A DNA stretch of 64,000 bases from NCBI RefSeq assembly GCF_963678635.1, contig NC_087070.1:28268848-28332847 (forward strand), in the 5' to 3' direction. This document shows positions 53,988 through 64,000 of this stretch, piece after piece. Origin of the DNA: Symsagittifera roscoffensis. Its lineage: Eukaryota; Xenacoelomorpha; Acoela; Convolutidae. Numbering within the stretch: the first letter of the stretch is position 1; every line of letters starts with the position of its first letter. The notes under the pieces were generated by a model, which made no database searches, was not told the DNA's origin, and saw only the letters and a program-made list of their open reading frames with translations. A program made the translations under genes and the position numbers.

Positions 53988-55235
53988 GCAAGATACAGAC
54001 ACCCCCTGCACAAACCCCACAGATATAATTTTCTTCATTAAACACCTTTGAAAATGGGGCGAGGTCCTCGACTTAAATTTAGACCCAAATTGCATCATTG
54101 CGACCAGATTTTATTTCGCGAATATCTACACATTAATTTGTGAATTGGGTTGCAAAATCTGGTCGAAAAAATCTGGAAAAAATCTTTAAAAAATTTAGAT
54201 ATTTCAGACTTTGATCGGGACTATGTTCACATTTCGCGATTGTTTGGGACTATGTCCAGACATAGTTTATTCCAAAAGTTATGATTCAAGTTACCCCCCC
54301 CCCCCCCAAATAATCCATTGAACTGTTTCTCCAATCAAAATTTAACTTAAATTAAATCTGCTCAGTGCAGCGAGAGATATTTCGTTTCTGATTGGATGAA
54401 AAATCTCACTTGAGGAGGAGGGATGTTAACTTGATCTCGCAATATATATATTTTTTATTCCTGTACGGATAAAGACCAGATGACTTAAGTCCGTATGATG
54501 CGCATTCGCACTTGTGTCCCATTAGATTGTTTTCACAGAGTAGATTTGTGTAGTAGGTTGTATTGCATGAATAAGCTTCAGTTTTTTAAAGCATTCATCG
54601 ATGTCCAAAAGATCACTATATTTAAAGGTGACCACTTAATGCATATGATAGACAAACTGAAAATGAACACGACTAAAAAACATCCTTCTTAAGCCTTTTA
54701 GGGGCAAGAATGTTATTTTGGTTTCAGTGGAAGTTTTCGGCAAACCAGAGTCAAAAAATTCTGAGAAATACTTCATTTGATTGGCCGAAAATCCCTAGAG
54801 CCAACGTAATATCCTTGACCCTAAAACATCCTCGCCAGAGGAACTTGGTGTTAAATTGGTCTAATTTCAATTGAGTTCTTTAGTGCTATGGTTTATTCAA
54901 ATCAAAAGATGGAAAAGCGGTGAACCTTAACGTAAAGTGTTGGGCCTAATTAGGATGAAGAATGTTAACAATCTCTTATCGTTGGCCATGCGTTTTCAAT
55001 CTTTTCAAAACTACTCTCCAGTCCAGTGCGGTGACAGCGCAAGATAGCTCATATCTCGCAAAAAGTACCACATTTTTCAACAGGGTCCAAATTCTTGGCA
55101 TAAAATTTCTGAAAAATTTTGCGGTGAATTTAGTCCAGGTAGTTAGCGGTGAAAGTTAGTCCAGGTATGGCTATGTAGGAGTCAATTAGTTGGTTATGGA
55201 AGAACGCTGCTCGGGTCAAAGATTCATGTCCAGAC
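53988..55235. other. Start of next GPCR intron, no gene seen
   Basis: AT-rich, with a run of 14 C at 54294-54307. Short frames at 54495-54692 and 54962-55159 have no recognisable domain. Confidence 0.4.
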
Positions 55236-56440
55236 TTTCGGGATAAAATTTTGGCATGTCCAGACTTTCCAGACCAAAATTATGCATGTCCAGACTTTCG
55301 CGACCAAACCTGGCATTTCCAGACTTTCGCGACCATGATGATCCGCCGCGACTTTCGCGACCCAAACGGAGGTGGCGCGACCAAAACATCGCGACTCGTA
55401 TTTGTTATGTCCAGACTCTCGCGACCAAGATTTGCCATTTCCAGAATTTCGCGACCCAAAAACACAGGGGCGACTTTCGCAACCAAGGCGGATACGGCGT
55501 GACCCTGTGGCTCAGGAAACGGCGCGGCTAAGCTCAGTCATTTTCAGACTTTCCAGACCGAGATGCAGATGGCGCAACTTTCCAGACCAACATGGAGACG
55601 GCGCGATTAAGAAAAAGTTTTTCAGGGCTTCGACGACGGATGTGAAGACAGCGCGACTTTCGCGTCCCTGGTGGATACAGCGCGACTCAGGAAACGGTGC
55701 GACTCAAAAAGCAACGGCGCAACTGGCCTGGTAACGCGACCAAAAATAGCAATTTCAAGACTTTCGCGACCGATGTGGAAACGGCGCTACTTTCCAGATC
55801 GAGGCAGAGACGGAGCGACCAAGAATCAATTCTTCGCGACCATGGTAGAAGTGGCGCGACTTTCGCGTTCAGAGTGGAGACGGTGCAATTTTCCAAACCA
55901 AGGCGAAGACGGCGCGACTTTTCAGACCAAGGTGGAGATGGCGCAATTTTTCAGACCAAGGCGGACACAGCGCGACTTTTCAGGCCGATGCGGAGACGGC
56001 GCGACCAAAGAACAATTCTTAGTGAACGTGGTGGATGCGGCGCGACTTTAGCAATCAGAGCAGAGATGCCCAAGACCAAGGCGGACACTGCGCGACTTTT
56101 CAGAACAAGGCGGAGACGGCGCGACTTTCCAGCCCAAGGTGGTGACAGCGCGACTTTCGCGACCAAGGTGGATACAACGCGACTCAGGAAACGGCACGAC
56201 TCAAAAAGCAACGGCGCGACCTGCCTGGCCAGCGTGACCAAAAATTGCAACTTCAAGACTTTCGCGACCGAGGTGGATACGGCGCTACTTTCCAGACCAA
56301 GGTGGAGACGGCGCGACTTTTCAGACCAAAGTGGAGAGGGCGCGGTTTTCCAGACCAAGACAGAGACGGCGCGACTTTCCAGACCGAGGCAAAGACGGTG
56401 TGACCAAGATAAAATTCCTCGCGACCGAGTTGGATAGCCT
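55235..56440. repeat. GC-rich 30-bp minisatellite with longer-order repeats
   Basis: Units of the type 'ggcgcgactttc(g/c)(c/a)gacca' plus 'aggtggaga' recur about every 30 bases. A longer block with 'ctcaggaaacgg.gcgactcaaaaagcaacggcgc' at 55686 repeats at 56183 (offset 497), and 'ctcaggaaacggcgcgg' occurs once more near 55510. Because 30 is a multiple of three, long open frames appear on both strands, including one of 246 codons at 55697-56437. They consist of Arg-, Asp- and Thr-rich repeats without a domain, so I do not call them genes. Confidence 0.85.
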
Positions 56441-56985
56441 TTTAGCACTTGAAACAACTAGCTTGCAACAGCAATAATTACCATTAATGTTTTTTTGCGG
56501 AAAAAATGGACGCAGCGGATGTATAAATTAATTTGAAACCTCACAAAAATGTATATTAATTTTCACTAGGCTCCAACTTTTTGGTATAATTTTTCTGAAA
56601 AACTTACATTTGTGTTGTGATCAGACTTCAAGAAAATTTTCAAAAATTTTCAAAAAAGTACCCCTAAACCCTAAAATTTGTAACTAGCATTAAAATTTAG
56701 CACATGATAGATTCAGACTGGTAGTTTGAAATAGATTTTAACTGATCGCAAAAATACATTTAGTATGTGTTACAGTTTTTGGAATTGTAAAACGATCAAC
56801 CGACATCTTTCCTCATCTGTGAAGTAGCCTACGGAAAAGTAGCCTGATGCATGGTTCCCTCTGAAGTAGTTGTAACTACATTGACACTCCAACGTCCTTC
56901 CGCGCCATGTTAAAACCCGGTCCAAAAGTCTCCGTTTACTGCCGGATCTCTCGAAGGCTCCGCTCATTTCTGCAACAGAACGTTT
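56441..56985. other. No confident gene
   Basis: AT-rich up to 56760. About 56790-56990 is more G/C-rich, with a 76-codon minus-strand frame ('MSGAFERSGSKRRLLDRVL') that I do not recognise; it abuts the minisatellite. Confidence 0.35.
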
Positions 56986-58525
56986 TTTGTCTGACAACAA
57001 AATATTTACCCTCTGACAACAAAATGTTTACCCTCTGACATAAAAATGTTTACCCTCTGACATAAAAATGTTTACCCTCTGACATAAAAATGTTTACCCT
57101 CTAACATAAAACTGTTTACCTTCTGACAACAAAACGTTTACCCTATGACGACAATCGTTTAGCCTCTGATAGCAAAATGTTTACCCGCACTGGAGTTTCA
57201 GGGGAAATAATCGATTATAATGGATTTTATCGAAAAAAAACTTAACCCACATAATCAATTTTCATGACCCATCCAACCATGAAAATGTATTTTTAGGGGA
57301 TTAAAATCAATTATTTTCAATATTTAAAAATCTATTTTGATCGATTGTTTTGACAAAATAATCAATTTTTTTAGGCCAAAAAAATCCATGAAAATCGATT
57401 TTTTTTCTGCAGAAAATTGTTTGCAACTAATTGAATTCTTGAATCAATTGGATGAGAATTTTGCACAATTACATCAAAATGTCTACAAATTGTTAAAAAA
57501 TCAACGCTTTGCAAATTTATAACCCGAGCAAACATGTTCATCCCTAAAAAAACCAACTCAAAAACGGCACGCCGCCACTTATGAAACTTATACGCACGTC
57601 ACTACCGAACCTTCCCCCCTCCCCCCCCCCCCAGCTGCTCCCAAACCCTAAGCCCCACACATATATCCCCTACTTGAGTGTATAAAGAGTCCAGTTACCT
57701 GCAGTTCAGTCCCCCCGCCTTAAATACCCCCCTCGTTCAAGTAAGGGTAGAGGGGTAGTGGCCGGAGGGAGGGCAGTAGGCGTGGGGGATGGTAGTGGGC
57801 GAATGGTAATTTTTACTATGGCGACGGTAAAAAAGAACAGTTTATAAAAATGGTAACCTGCCAAGTTGAAAGAGCAGAGAATTTTAAATTTTAAAATCTT
57901 ATGTGAAAAACTTAAGTTATGAAAAGTAATCGGCCCGTAGCAACTGCACTGAACAGGAAATGAGATAACTTGAAAAGTTCGCTAAGTTTATCGATAACCT
58001 CTCAAAAATCCTTTTTAATTGATTAAAATCGGTTAATGTTGGATTATATTTATATCAAAAAATATTATGATGATAATCCATTTTTAATATATAGGAAAAA
58101 CTAAGAAAATAATCCAATTTTAATGGATTCAAATTAAATACTTTTGTAAATTTATGGGTACTGACTATATAATGACAATATAATCGATTAAACTCCAGTG
58201 TGGGTACCCTCTGACAACAAAATGTTTGCCCTCTGGCAACAAAATGTATACCCACCGACAACAAAACGTTTACCCTCTGACAACAAAATGTATACCCTCT
58301 GACAACAAAACGTTTACCCTGTGACAACAAAATATTTACCCTGTGACTACAATCGTTTACCCTCTGACGACAAAATATTTACCCTGTGACTACAATTGTT
58401 TATCCTCTGACGACAAAATATTTACCCTGTGACTACAATTGTTTATCCTCTGACGACAAAATATTTACCCTGTGTCTAAAATCGTTTACCCTCTGACGAC
58501 AAAAAGTTTACCCTCTGATGCTGTA
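56985..58525. repeat. 22-bp minisatellite 'accctctgacaacaaaatgttt', interrupted by a MITE
   Basis: About nine units at 56985-57183 and about fifteen at 58205-58525, with unit variants 'catAAAaatgttt', 'gactacaatcgttt' and 'gacgacaaaatattt'. The array is split by the TIR element at 57184-58204. The distal part has a longer-order repeat of two units. Confidence 0.9.
57184..58204. mobile_element. TIR element of the CCCGC family (1.02 kb) in the minisatellite
   Basis: The left end CCCGCACTGGAGTTT and the right end AAACTCCAGTGTGGG are inverted repeats with one mismatch over 15 bp, flanked by TA on both sides (57182-57183 and 58205-58206). Removing the element and one TA restores 'atgtttaccctctgac', an intact minisatellite unit, so this is a clean insertion. 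The inside has 'ataatcgattataatgg'-type words near both ends and a G/C-rich, C-run-containing centre at 57590-57790. No transposase. Confidence 0.85.
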
Positions 58526-58529
58526 ATTT

Positions 58530-59215
58530 TCCGTCCATTTAGTTCCAGCTTCTCACGAAAAGTCTTCGTCGCGTTGGATGCAGTTTGAGTTGAGTCTTGC
58601 TCAGTTGTAATTGAATTTGCTTAAAGGAATTTGAATTTGCTTAAACTTATCGAGCAGCAGAAGCATCCGCCTACCCGACCGTGAGCAAAAGGTTGATGCA
58701 AATTTCGCGTCTGCTGAATGTTTCTGCCCGGTGGCATCCCTCATGCTTGAAGGACCGAATGCTTGAAATTTTTTTAGCTTACTTTCGGCCAATCAGAATT
58801 GAGTATTCACGATCAAAGTAAAGCGTGAAAATCTCGAAGTAAAAAAATAAATCCAGGCCATTAGTGTTAATATTGATCGATTAGATAATAAGCAGATGAG
58901 TTTTCAGGACTTAAAAATTTTTACCAACTTGAACTCATAAATCTTGATGTTTATCTGACTAGTATTGCGGTTGTAACCCGCAATTTGTAAAATTTTTGAT
59001 TATTTTCCACTGATTTAAAATCTTTTCTGTTAATATTGACTTCGATTTTGTGAGAAACGCATTTAGCCAAAAGGAACTTTTAGCAATTTTGAGTGGTTTT
59101 GAAACTAGTATTGAGCATAAAATGATATTGCAACTAAAACAGAAGGTATATTTCCCGGAAGATTGGATTTTTTACTTTGGATTTTTTGCAACAATTATTA
59201 AAAACTGCTAGTTAT
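58530..59215. other. No confident gene
   Basis: 58550-58800 is more balanced in composition, with a 63-codon minus-strand frame ('DATGQKHSADAKFASTFCSR') of unknown nature; the rest is AT-rich. Confidence 0.35.
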
Positions 59216-59885
59216 ACAATTTTCACATACATGGAAACCTTATAATAAGCGCTTTTCATACAATTTGTGTACGGAATTGTATGATATGCATTTTTCGTCT
59301 ATGGAGTGCAACCAAGGAATCTTATCAAAAAATGTAAATGTACCCGGGTTGACCAAAATGCTTATCATACAATTCTCATAAATGGAAAATTTCTTGCATT
59401 ACAATTCCATACACTTCCATACGTACAGAAAATTGTATGAAATCTCTTATAATAAACATTTTTCATAAAAAAAAATTGAATAACTATTATTTTTGCCGTA
59501 ATGGAAATTGTATGACTGAAATATTGTCATTTATGAAAATTGTATGACAAAGAGTTTTTGGAAAATTTTTTTTCAAATGCGGCACAAACTACTTTAAAGC
59601 CCATCTAATAAGCCGTGCAATCTGCGACCAGAGAAAAAAGTTTTTTTAAGAAGTAGCAACCAAAATTTTAAAGTCAGTTTTTACCGTTACCAGTCTGTTG
59701 AACTGTTTTCAAAAAGCCGCAGAAATTGTTTAATTTTTAATTTCTTTTGATTTTAGAAGCTGTATAAAAATTGTGTAGTAGGCATTTTCTCCATACACTT
59801 GATGTATGGAATTGTATAATAATGATTTTTGTAATGGAATTGTATGATAAGCATTTTATAGAGGTCAACCCGGGGTGCCTGAATC
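59215..59885. repeat. Repeat of 'aattgtatgataagcatttt' words
   Basis: Multiple copies of 'ggaattgtatgataagcattttt' and its inverse 'cttatcatacaattc' occur at 59215-59345, 59350-59480 and 59755-59880, some forming imperfect palindromes. The last ends in 'gaggtcaacccggg', as at 44580-44625. Confidence 0.7.
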
Positions 59886-60111
59886 TGGAAAATTGTTTAC
59901 TTTTGCAATTTTAGAACAATAACAATTGATTTTTGACACTCATTTTTTGTGAGCACAAAATATATACTGGAATTGTCTTCACAGTAGCGATAGTCTACGA
60001 ATAAAATTGAAAATTAGTAAAAGCTACACGTCCAAAAGCATCGGCAAAGTACTTTGTAAAACTTTATAAAAGTCGTTCGGCATATCGACTTCAATCACCT
60101 GCAGGGATTCG

Positions 60112-60971
60112 ATCCTCACTCGCACCGAGCTCCTAAGGTTTTGAATCGATTATAATAGGTTTTGAATCGATTAGACCTAGACAAAAAAATCTACTATAAT
60201 TCATTTGGATACAAAATTCAGACCAGGAAATCGCTATTATATTGCCATTATAATCATTTTCTTTTGAAAAATAATAACTCATTATAATCCATTATTTTTG
60301 GCACTGAAATCGATTATTTTTGCCTAGATAATCCATCATAGTCGATTATTTCTGAAATAAAAATCCATTATAATCGATAATAATACCTTTTATTTTTAGA
60401 TCTAAAATTTTTTTTCGCAGAAATTTTATGCTATGTCTTTCACTAAATGCCATGTCTCAACGTCACCCCTTCAAGTTTTTTTACCTTCCCCAACTAAAGA
60501 TGGGGGTAAACTGGGGGTGTCAATCATAAACCCCCTTCCCCACAAGTCTACCAATATATAATCCTCCCAGATTAAACCATAAAATGGGGTGGGGGGGGGG
60601 GGCGAATGGTAGTTGTGATAAGGGTGAGAAGGGTGTGATATGTAACACTTTATGAAACGTAACATGAAGCAATAGCACTAAATATAAATAGGGTATGAGT
60701 TGGAAATTTCATGAGAAACCTCTCGAAAAAATCCATTATAAATGCTAATAATCAATTATAATGGATTATATTGGCAGAAAGAATACTTGGATAATAAACC
60801 ATTTTTAATGGATTATAATCAGTTATAATGGATTAAATTGACATAAAAAAAAAACATTTTAGGATTATAAGTCATTTTTAATGAATTATAATCAATAATT
60901 TTGTAATTTTATAGATACTGACCTTATTATGACAAAATAATTGATTATGATCCATTGGCTTCCGATGCGGG
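60112..60971. mobile_element. TIR element of the CCCGC family (about 0.86 kb), left end uncertain
   Basis: The right end reads 'ggcttccgatgcgggTA', close to the family terminus. The left end is probably 'ctcgcaccgagctcc' near 60112, which matches only loosely. The arms (60130-60380 and 60720-60950) are rich in 'ataatcgattataatgg' words; the centre has a run of G at 60590-60602. Confidence 0.5.
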
Positions 60972-60979
60972 TAGGGATT

Positions 60980-61365
60980 CAACCCCCTTTCGCCCTCAAA
61001 GATTCGACCCCTGCCGATCCATAGGGTCCATCCTTTGTACTATTTTGATTCATCCATTTTTGATGACGGACCCTATAAATTTCTAAAGGCGCCCTAAAAA
61101 TTTTCTAATTTTTTTATGATGTAACTTTGAGAAGGGAGCGCGCACCAAAAGAAAACGCAATTTTTTTGTCACAATTTTCCAAAAACTGCCTAAAAACCCC
61201 TTTTTTGGCTTGTTTTTTCAAAATTTTACTGCGGCGTACTAAGTTTGGCCAAAAAAGAGTTTTTTATTACTTTGGGAGAGCTCGGAAAATCAATAAGGTC
61301 GACAAATTTTTCCGAAATTTTTTGAAAAATTCTCCCCCGAGAAAACCCTGGACCCGCCCCTGATC
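60980..61365. repeat. Dispersed repeat, second copy of 18900-19245
   Basis: 'gggattcaaccccctttcg' through 'atagggtccatcctttgtact' and 'gagaaaaccctggacccgcccctga' correspond to 18960-19240. The 78-codon frame at 61127-61363 lies wholly inside the repeat. Confidence 0.7.
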
Positions 61366-61369
61366 ATCT

Positions 61370-61945
61370 GTTAGCTTTTTTTAAACCGCGAGGTAAGCAA
61401 GAAGTTTGAACTTTGAAAGTATTGAAACTCCAATCAAAGGAAATTAATTAGCCTTATTTGCCAATAATCCATTTATAGAAATAATATCAAGTCATTTCCG
61501 CCAATTAATTGTATTTAACTGATCGTAATTAATATTAAAGTTATTTATTTTTTGTCAACTGAATTTGACCAAAAAAAAACAAAAGAAACGAACCACTTGC
61601 ATTTTTTTGATGATTATTGACTATTGACAAAGAAGGCTAATTAATGGCGCTGATGAAAGCTTCCATACTTTGCAATATATTGAATACCTCGCGGTTACTA
61701 AACTGATGTAACAAGTAAATGACAAACAAGACAGCCTATCAATAACAATAAGTGGCCATCAATCGACTTTTCGTAAGACCTTCTTTACATAGCTTTTCAA
61801 TTTTTTATCCAGAAAAATGATACTTTTTGCGCTATGTTTTTTAATAAGCATATTTTTCACAAAGTTTTTTAATCAGACTGAATTGACTTTTCAATAAACC
61901 GTTTTCAATGGAAATTTCAAGGGACATCACTTGTATATACATCAC
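61370..61945. other. No gene seen
   Basis: Unique AT-rich DNA without recognised motif. Confidence 0.4.
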
Positions 61946-61947
61946 TA

Positions 61948-62754
61948 CCCGCGCTCAGTAAAATAGAAAATAATAGATTATATTAAAATTATTATTGCAA
62001 TTTTAACAAAATTATAATTAATTATAGGCGCCAAATTTAGATGTTTAAACGATTTATAATTCATTATAATGATAAAACTTTTCGTGACATTTGATTGTAA
62101 TTTTTCCGAAAATCTCCGATATCTCTTAAATTATCTTATTATTCATTATAATCTCTGAAATAAAGATGTATTGTCACTCTTTGGTTCATCTGAACACAAA
62201 GAGTTACACCACCAAACAAAAGTTTCATAGAGATCCCTTCATATTAGTTGAAAGAATCGCGCGGTAGGTGAAATATAACTCTGCTATATAAGTCATGAAA
62301 CTAAAGCAGTGTACTGATTTTTTAGGGGTCAAAAAAACTTAAAATGTAAATCATGAAACAATTATAATCAAGAAGAAATTAAAAAATAAAAACGTTGAAA
62401 ATTTGAAATGATCCGAAAACTGTTAAAACAATTTTCCCATTTTCACATAAGCCAACTTCTATGAAAAGCATAAAATATAAGCAATTCATGTAACGGTCGA
62501 AAACAAAATGGGCAAACAAAAAAGATTATAATAAATTATAATGGATATTTCTGCAGAACAAATAAATTAGAAATTCGGATGAAAATAATTGATTATAATC
62601 GATTATTATCTAATGTAATTGATTTTATTTGATTTCAAAAAGAGAGCTTATATTCAATTTTTAATTGATAAAAATCAATTTTTTCTCAATTATTGTACGA
62701 CTGTTACTAAAATCATGTTATAATCGATTCTTAACGCTTGAAAATGGATGCGGG
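61948..62754. mobile_element. TIR element of the CCCGC family (0.81 kb)
   Basis: The left end CCCGCGCTCAGTAAAATAG is close to the 2.3-kb member's end; the right end is 'ggatgcggg'. TA flanks both (61946-61947 and 62755-62756). The arms again hold degenerate 'ttataatcgattat' words. The right terminus has diverged, so only about 6 bp are perfectly inverted. Confidence 0.7.
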
Positions 62755-62759
62755 TACCC

Positions 62760-64000
62760 AGGTCATAATCTGTGAGTTCTTTTCAAGAAGTAATGGATGT
62801 TTCCAAAGTGCCAAATTGGATTAATTACACTGCGCATTAATCCAGCTCAGAATTTGTTCCGAATCTTTTTTTAAATAACAAAGTAGTGCGCAAAAATATG
62901 CTACAATAACTCGCGTTTAAACGCTCTAATTTAAAAAAGAAAAAACTCGGAACAATAAAAACATTTTCGACTTTCACTTTCTAACAACTCGATTTGTCTT
63001 CAGAATCCTTTTATACACCTTAAAAGAGAGAAAGAGCGATCAGGACCTCGCCTTGATACAAGTTGTCTTTTTTGGCCTTTTGAAGAAAAAGTGAGATATT
63101 TGTGTGTTTTTTCCTTATGAGAGAATTTGAATTTTTAACTTAGTTTTGAACGAATTCTTTTATGGAAATTTTTTGGAGAATTTTTATTAAAATCTATTGC
63201 AGAGAGCTTAAGTGGCAGTCGTTACATGTAAGACTTTGTCCCATAAACAAAGTGTTTTTTAAAAGTGAATGCAAAAAAAAATCCTGGTGGAAAGGAGCAA
63301 GTAAAGCAAAAGTTTCAATCAAACCTAGTCAACTTTTCAAAAATATGAAGTCTAAAAAGTTGCAAGAAAACTTTTTGTATTGCAAAAAAAATATTGGATT
63401 TTTTCTGCTATGCGGTTTGAAAAAACTTAAGTTAAGTAAGAGTGCTCATTTATCAAGGCAAAGCCTTGCATATTCAGGCTGCATTTAAGGCCAATTGAAA
63501 TTTTTTTTGATGAATAACTGACAGAAAAATTGAAAAAAGAAAAAATTTTTCCTTTTCTGTTTAATTAATCCCATTGCACGCATTGTAAAACACTAAGGGT
63601 GTGTTTAGTGTCTAATATTGTGATACTAGAAATAAATTGCTGGCCTCAATTCATATTGGAACGCATTTTTTTGCTTCATACGCGTATTATTAGTAAGCAA
63701 TGTATCGCACTTTAATTATCCCAAATTGGCCAAACTAGCAATTTTCAAACGCCCATAACTTTTTTTAAAAAAGTTTTCAATTTTGAGCGTAGGATAACAA
63801 TATCTCTCAGATGGTATGAAAAATTCCGTCAGAAACGCTTAGTTGACAAGTCGAAAATTGACTGAATAAAAACCCAAGGCTGCTCCTATATCAAGGCAAA
63901 GCCCTGAATGCTTCGATTGCCCCGTACTCTATCGATAATTTTTTGGGAAAATAATAGATTGAAAAAAAATTTCGTACAATATCAAAAATGAACTTTAAAA
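62760..64000. repeat. Fragments of the double-hairpin family
   Basis: Hairpin-end words occur at 63045-63072, 63455-63480 ('tatcaaggcaaagccttgcat') and 63880-63925 ('tatcaaggcaaagccctgaatgcttcgattgcccc'). The body word 'tttaattatcccaaattggccaaac' lies at 63710-63735. The last copy runs off the window. The 108-codon frame at 63162-63488 crosses these repeats and is not convincing as a gene. Confidence 0.5.

Noticed and set aside
55697-56437. 246-codon open frame, the longest in the window
   Set aside because: It lies wholly within the 30-bp minisatellite; its repeat length is a multiple of three and equally long frames exist on the other strand, so openness is not evidence of coding.
16441-62754. 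Palindromic ATAATCGATTATAATGG words as transcription-factor or origin sites
   Set aside because: They occur only inside members of the CCCGC-ended TIR family and are better explained as the filler sequence of those elements.
63162-63488. 108-codon Lys-rich frame
   Set aside because: It overlaps hairpin-family repeat words at its end, has low-complexity composition and no recognisable domain.
1-64000. CRISPR arrays, bacterial operons or ribosome binding sites
   Set aside because: Spliced exons, transposon types and lack of long intact frames show eukaryotic DNA; the tandem arrays have no unique spacers between constant repeats.

Overview
This window looks like nuclear DNA of an invertebrate animal. 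It is AT-rich, with GT-AG introns, many degenerate mobile elements, minisatellites and homopolymer runs, and no long intact reading frame. The transposon types (Polinton/Maverick, a retroelement common in cnidarians, sponges and crustaceans, and TA-targeting MITEs) point to a metazoan. I cannot name the species from sequence alone.

The only gene that looks like a host gene is a rhodopsin-class GPCR on the + strand. Its exons are at 17177-17349 (N-terminus and TM1), 18501-18704 (TM2-TM3), 19541-19724 (TM4) and 53827-53987 (TM5 and start of the third intracellular loop). TM6-TM7 are not in the window. The third intron is about 34.1 kb and holds most of the mobile DNA. The NRY-type motif at the end of TM3 suggests the Tre1/moody group. 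The exon 2 / exon 3 junction does not keep frame, so a microexon or a defect is implied.

Region by region: 1-9.6 kb is a mosaic of repeats: copies of a double-hairpin element, a 227-bp tandem repeat, a block with GC-rich cargo, and one copy of a 1.6-kb duplication. 10.2-12.1 kb is a broken retroelement reverse-transcriptase gene lacking its catalytic core. 12.4-14.1 kb is the second copy of the 1.6-kb duplication. 14.2-16.5 kb is a 2.3-kb element with perfect 22-bp terminal inverted repeats and a 36-bp minisatellite inside. 17.2-19.7 kb holds the first GPCR exons. 20.7-39.7 kb is a decayed Polinton-like element: family B DNA polymerase on the - strand at the left; integrase, penton-like minor capsid and hexon-like major capsid genes on the + strand at the right; and two internal tandem amplifications (2 x 2.1 kb and 3 x about 1.4-1.6 kb). 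All these genes carry stops or frameshifts. 40-53.8 kb is more intron with tandem and inverted repeats, a tRNA-like SINE candidate and double-hairpin elements. After exon 4, 55.2-56.4 kb is a GC-rich 30-bp minisatellite. 57.0-58.5 kb is a 22-bp minisatellite interrupted by a MITE with a clean TA target duplication. 60.1-62.8 kb holds two further members of that MITE family.

The genes do not form one working pathway. The GPCR is a candidate expressed gene, the Polinton genes are relics of one element family, and the rest is repeat-driven intron and intergenic DNA. Host, family and product calls rest on motifs read by eye; no database search was possible.
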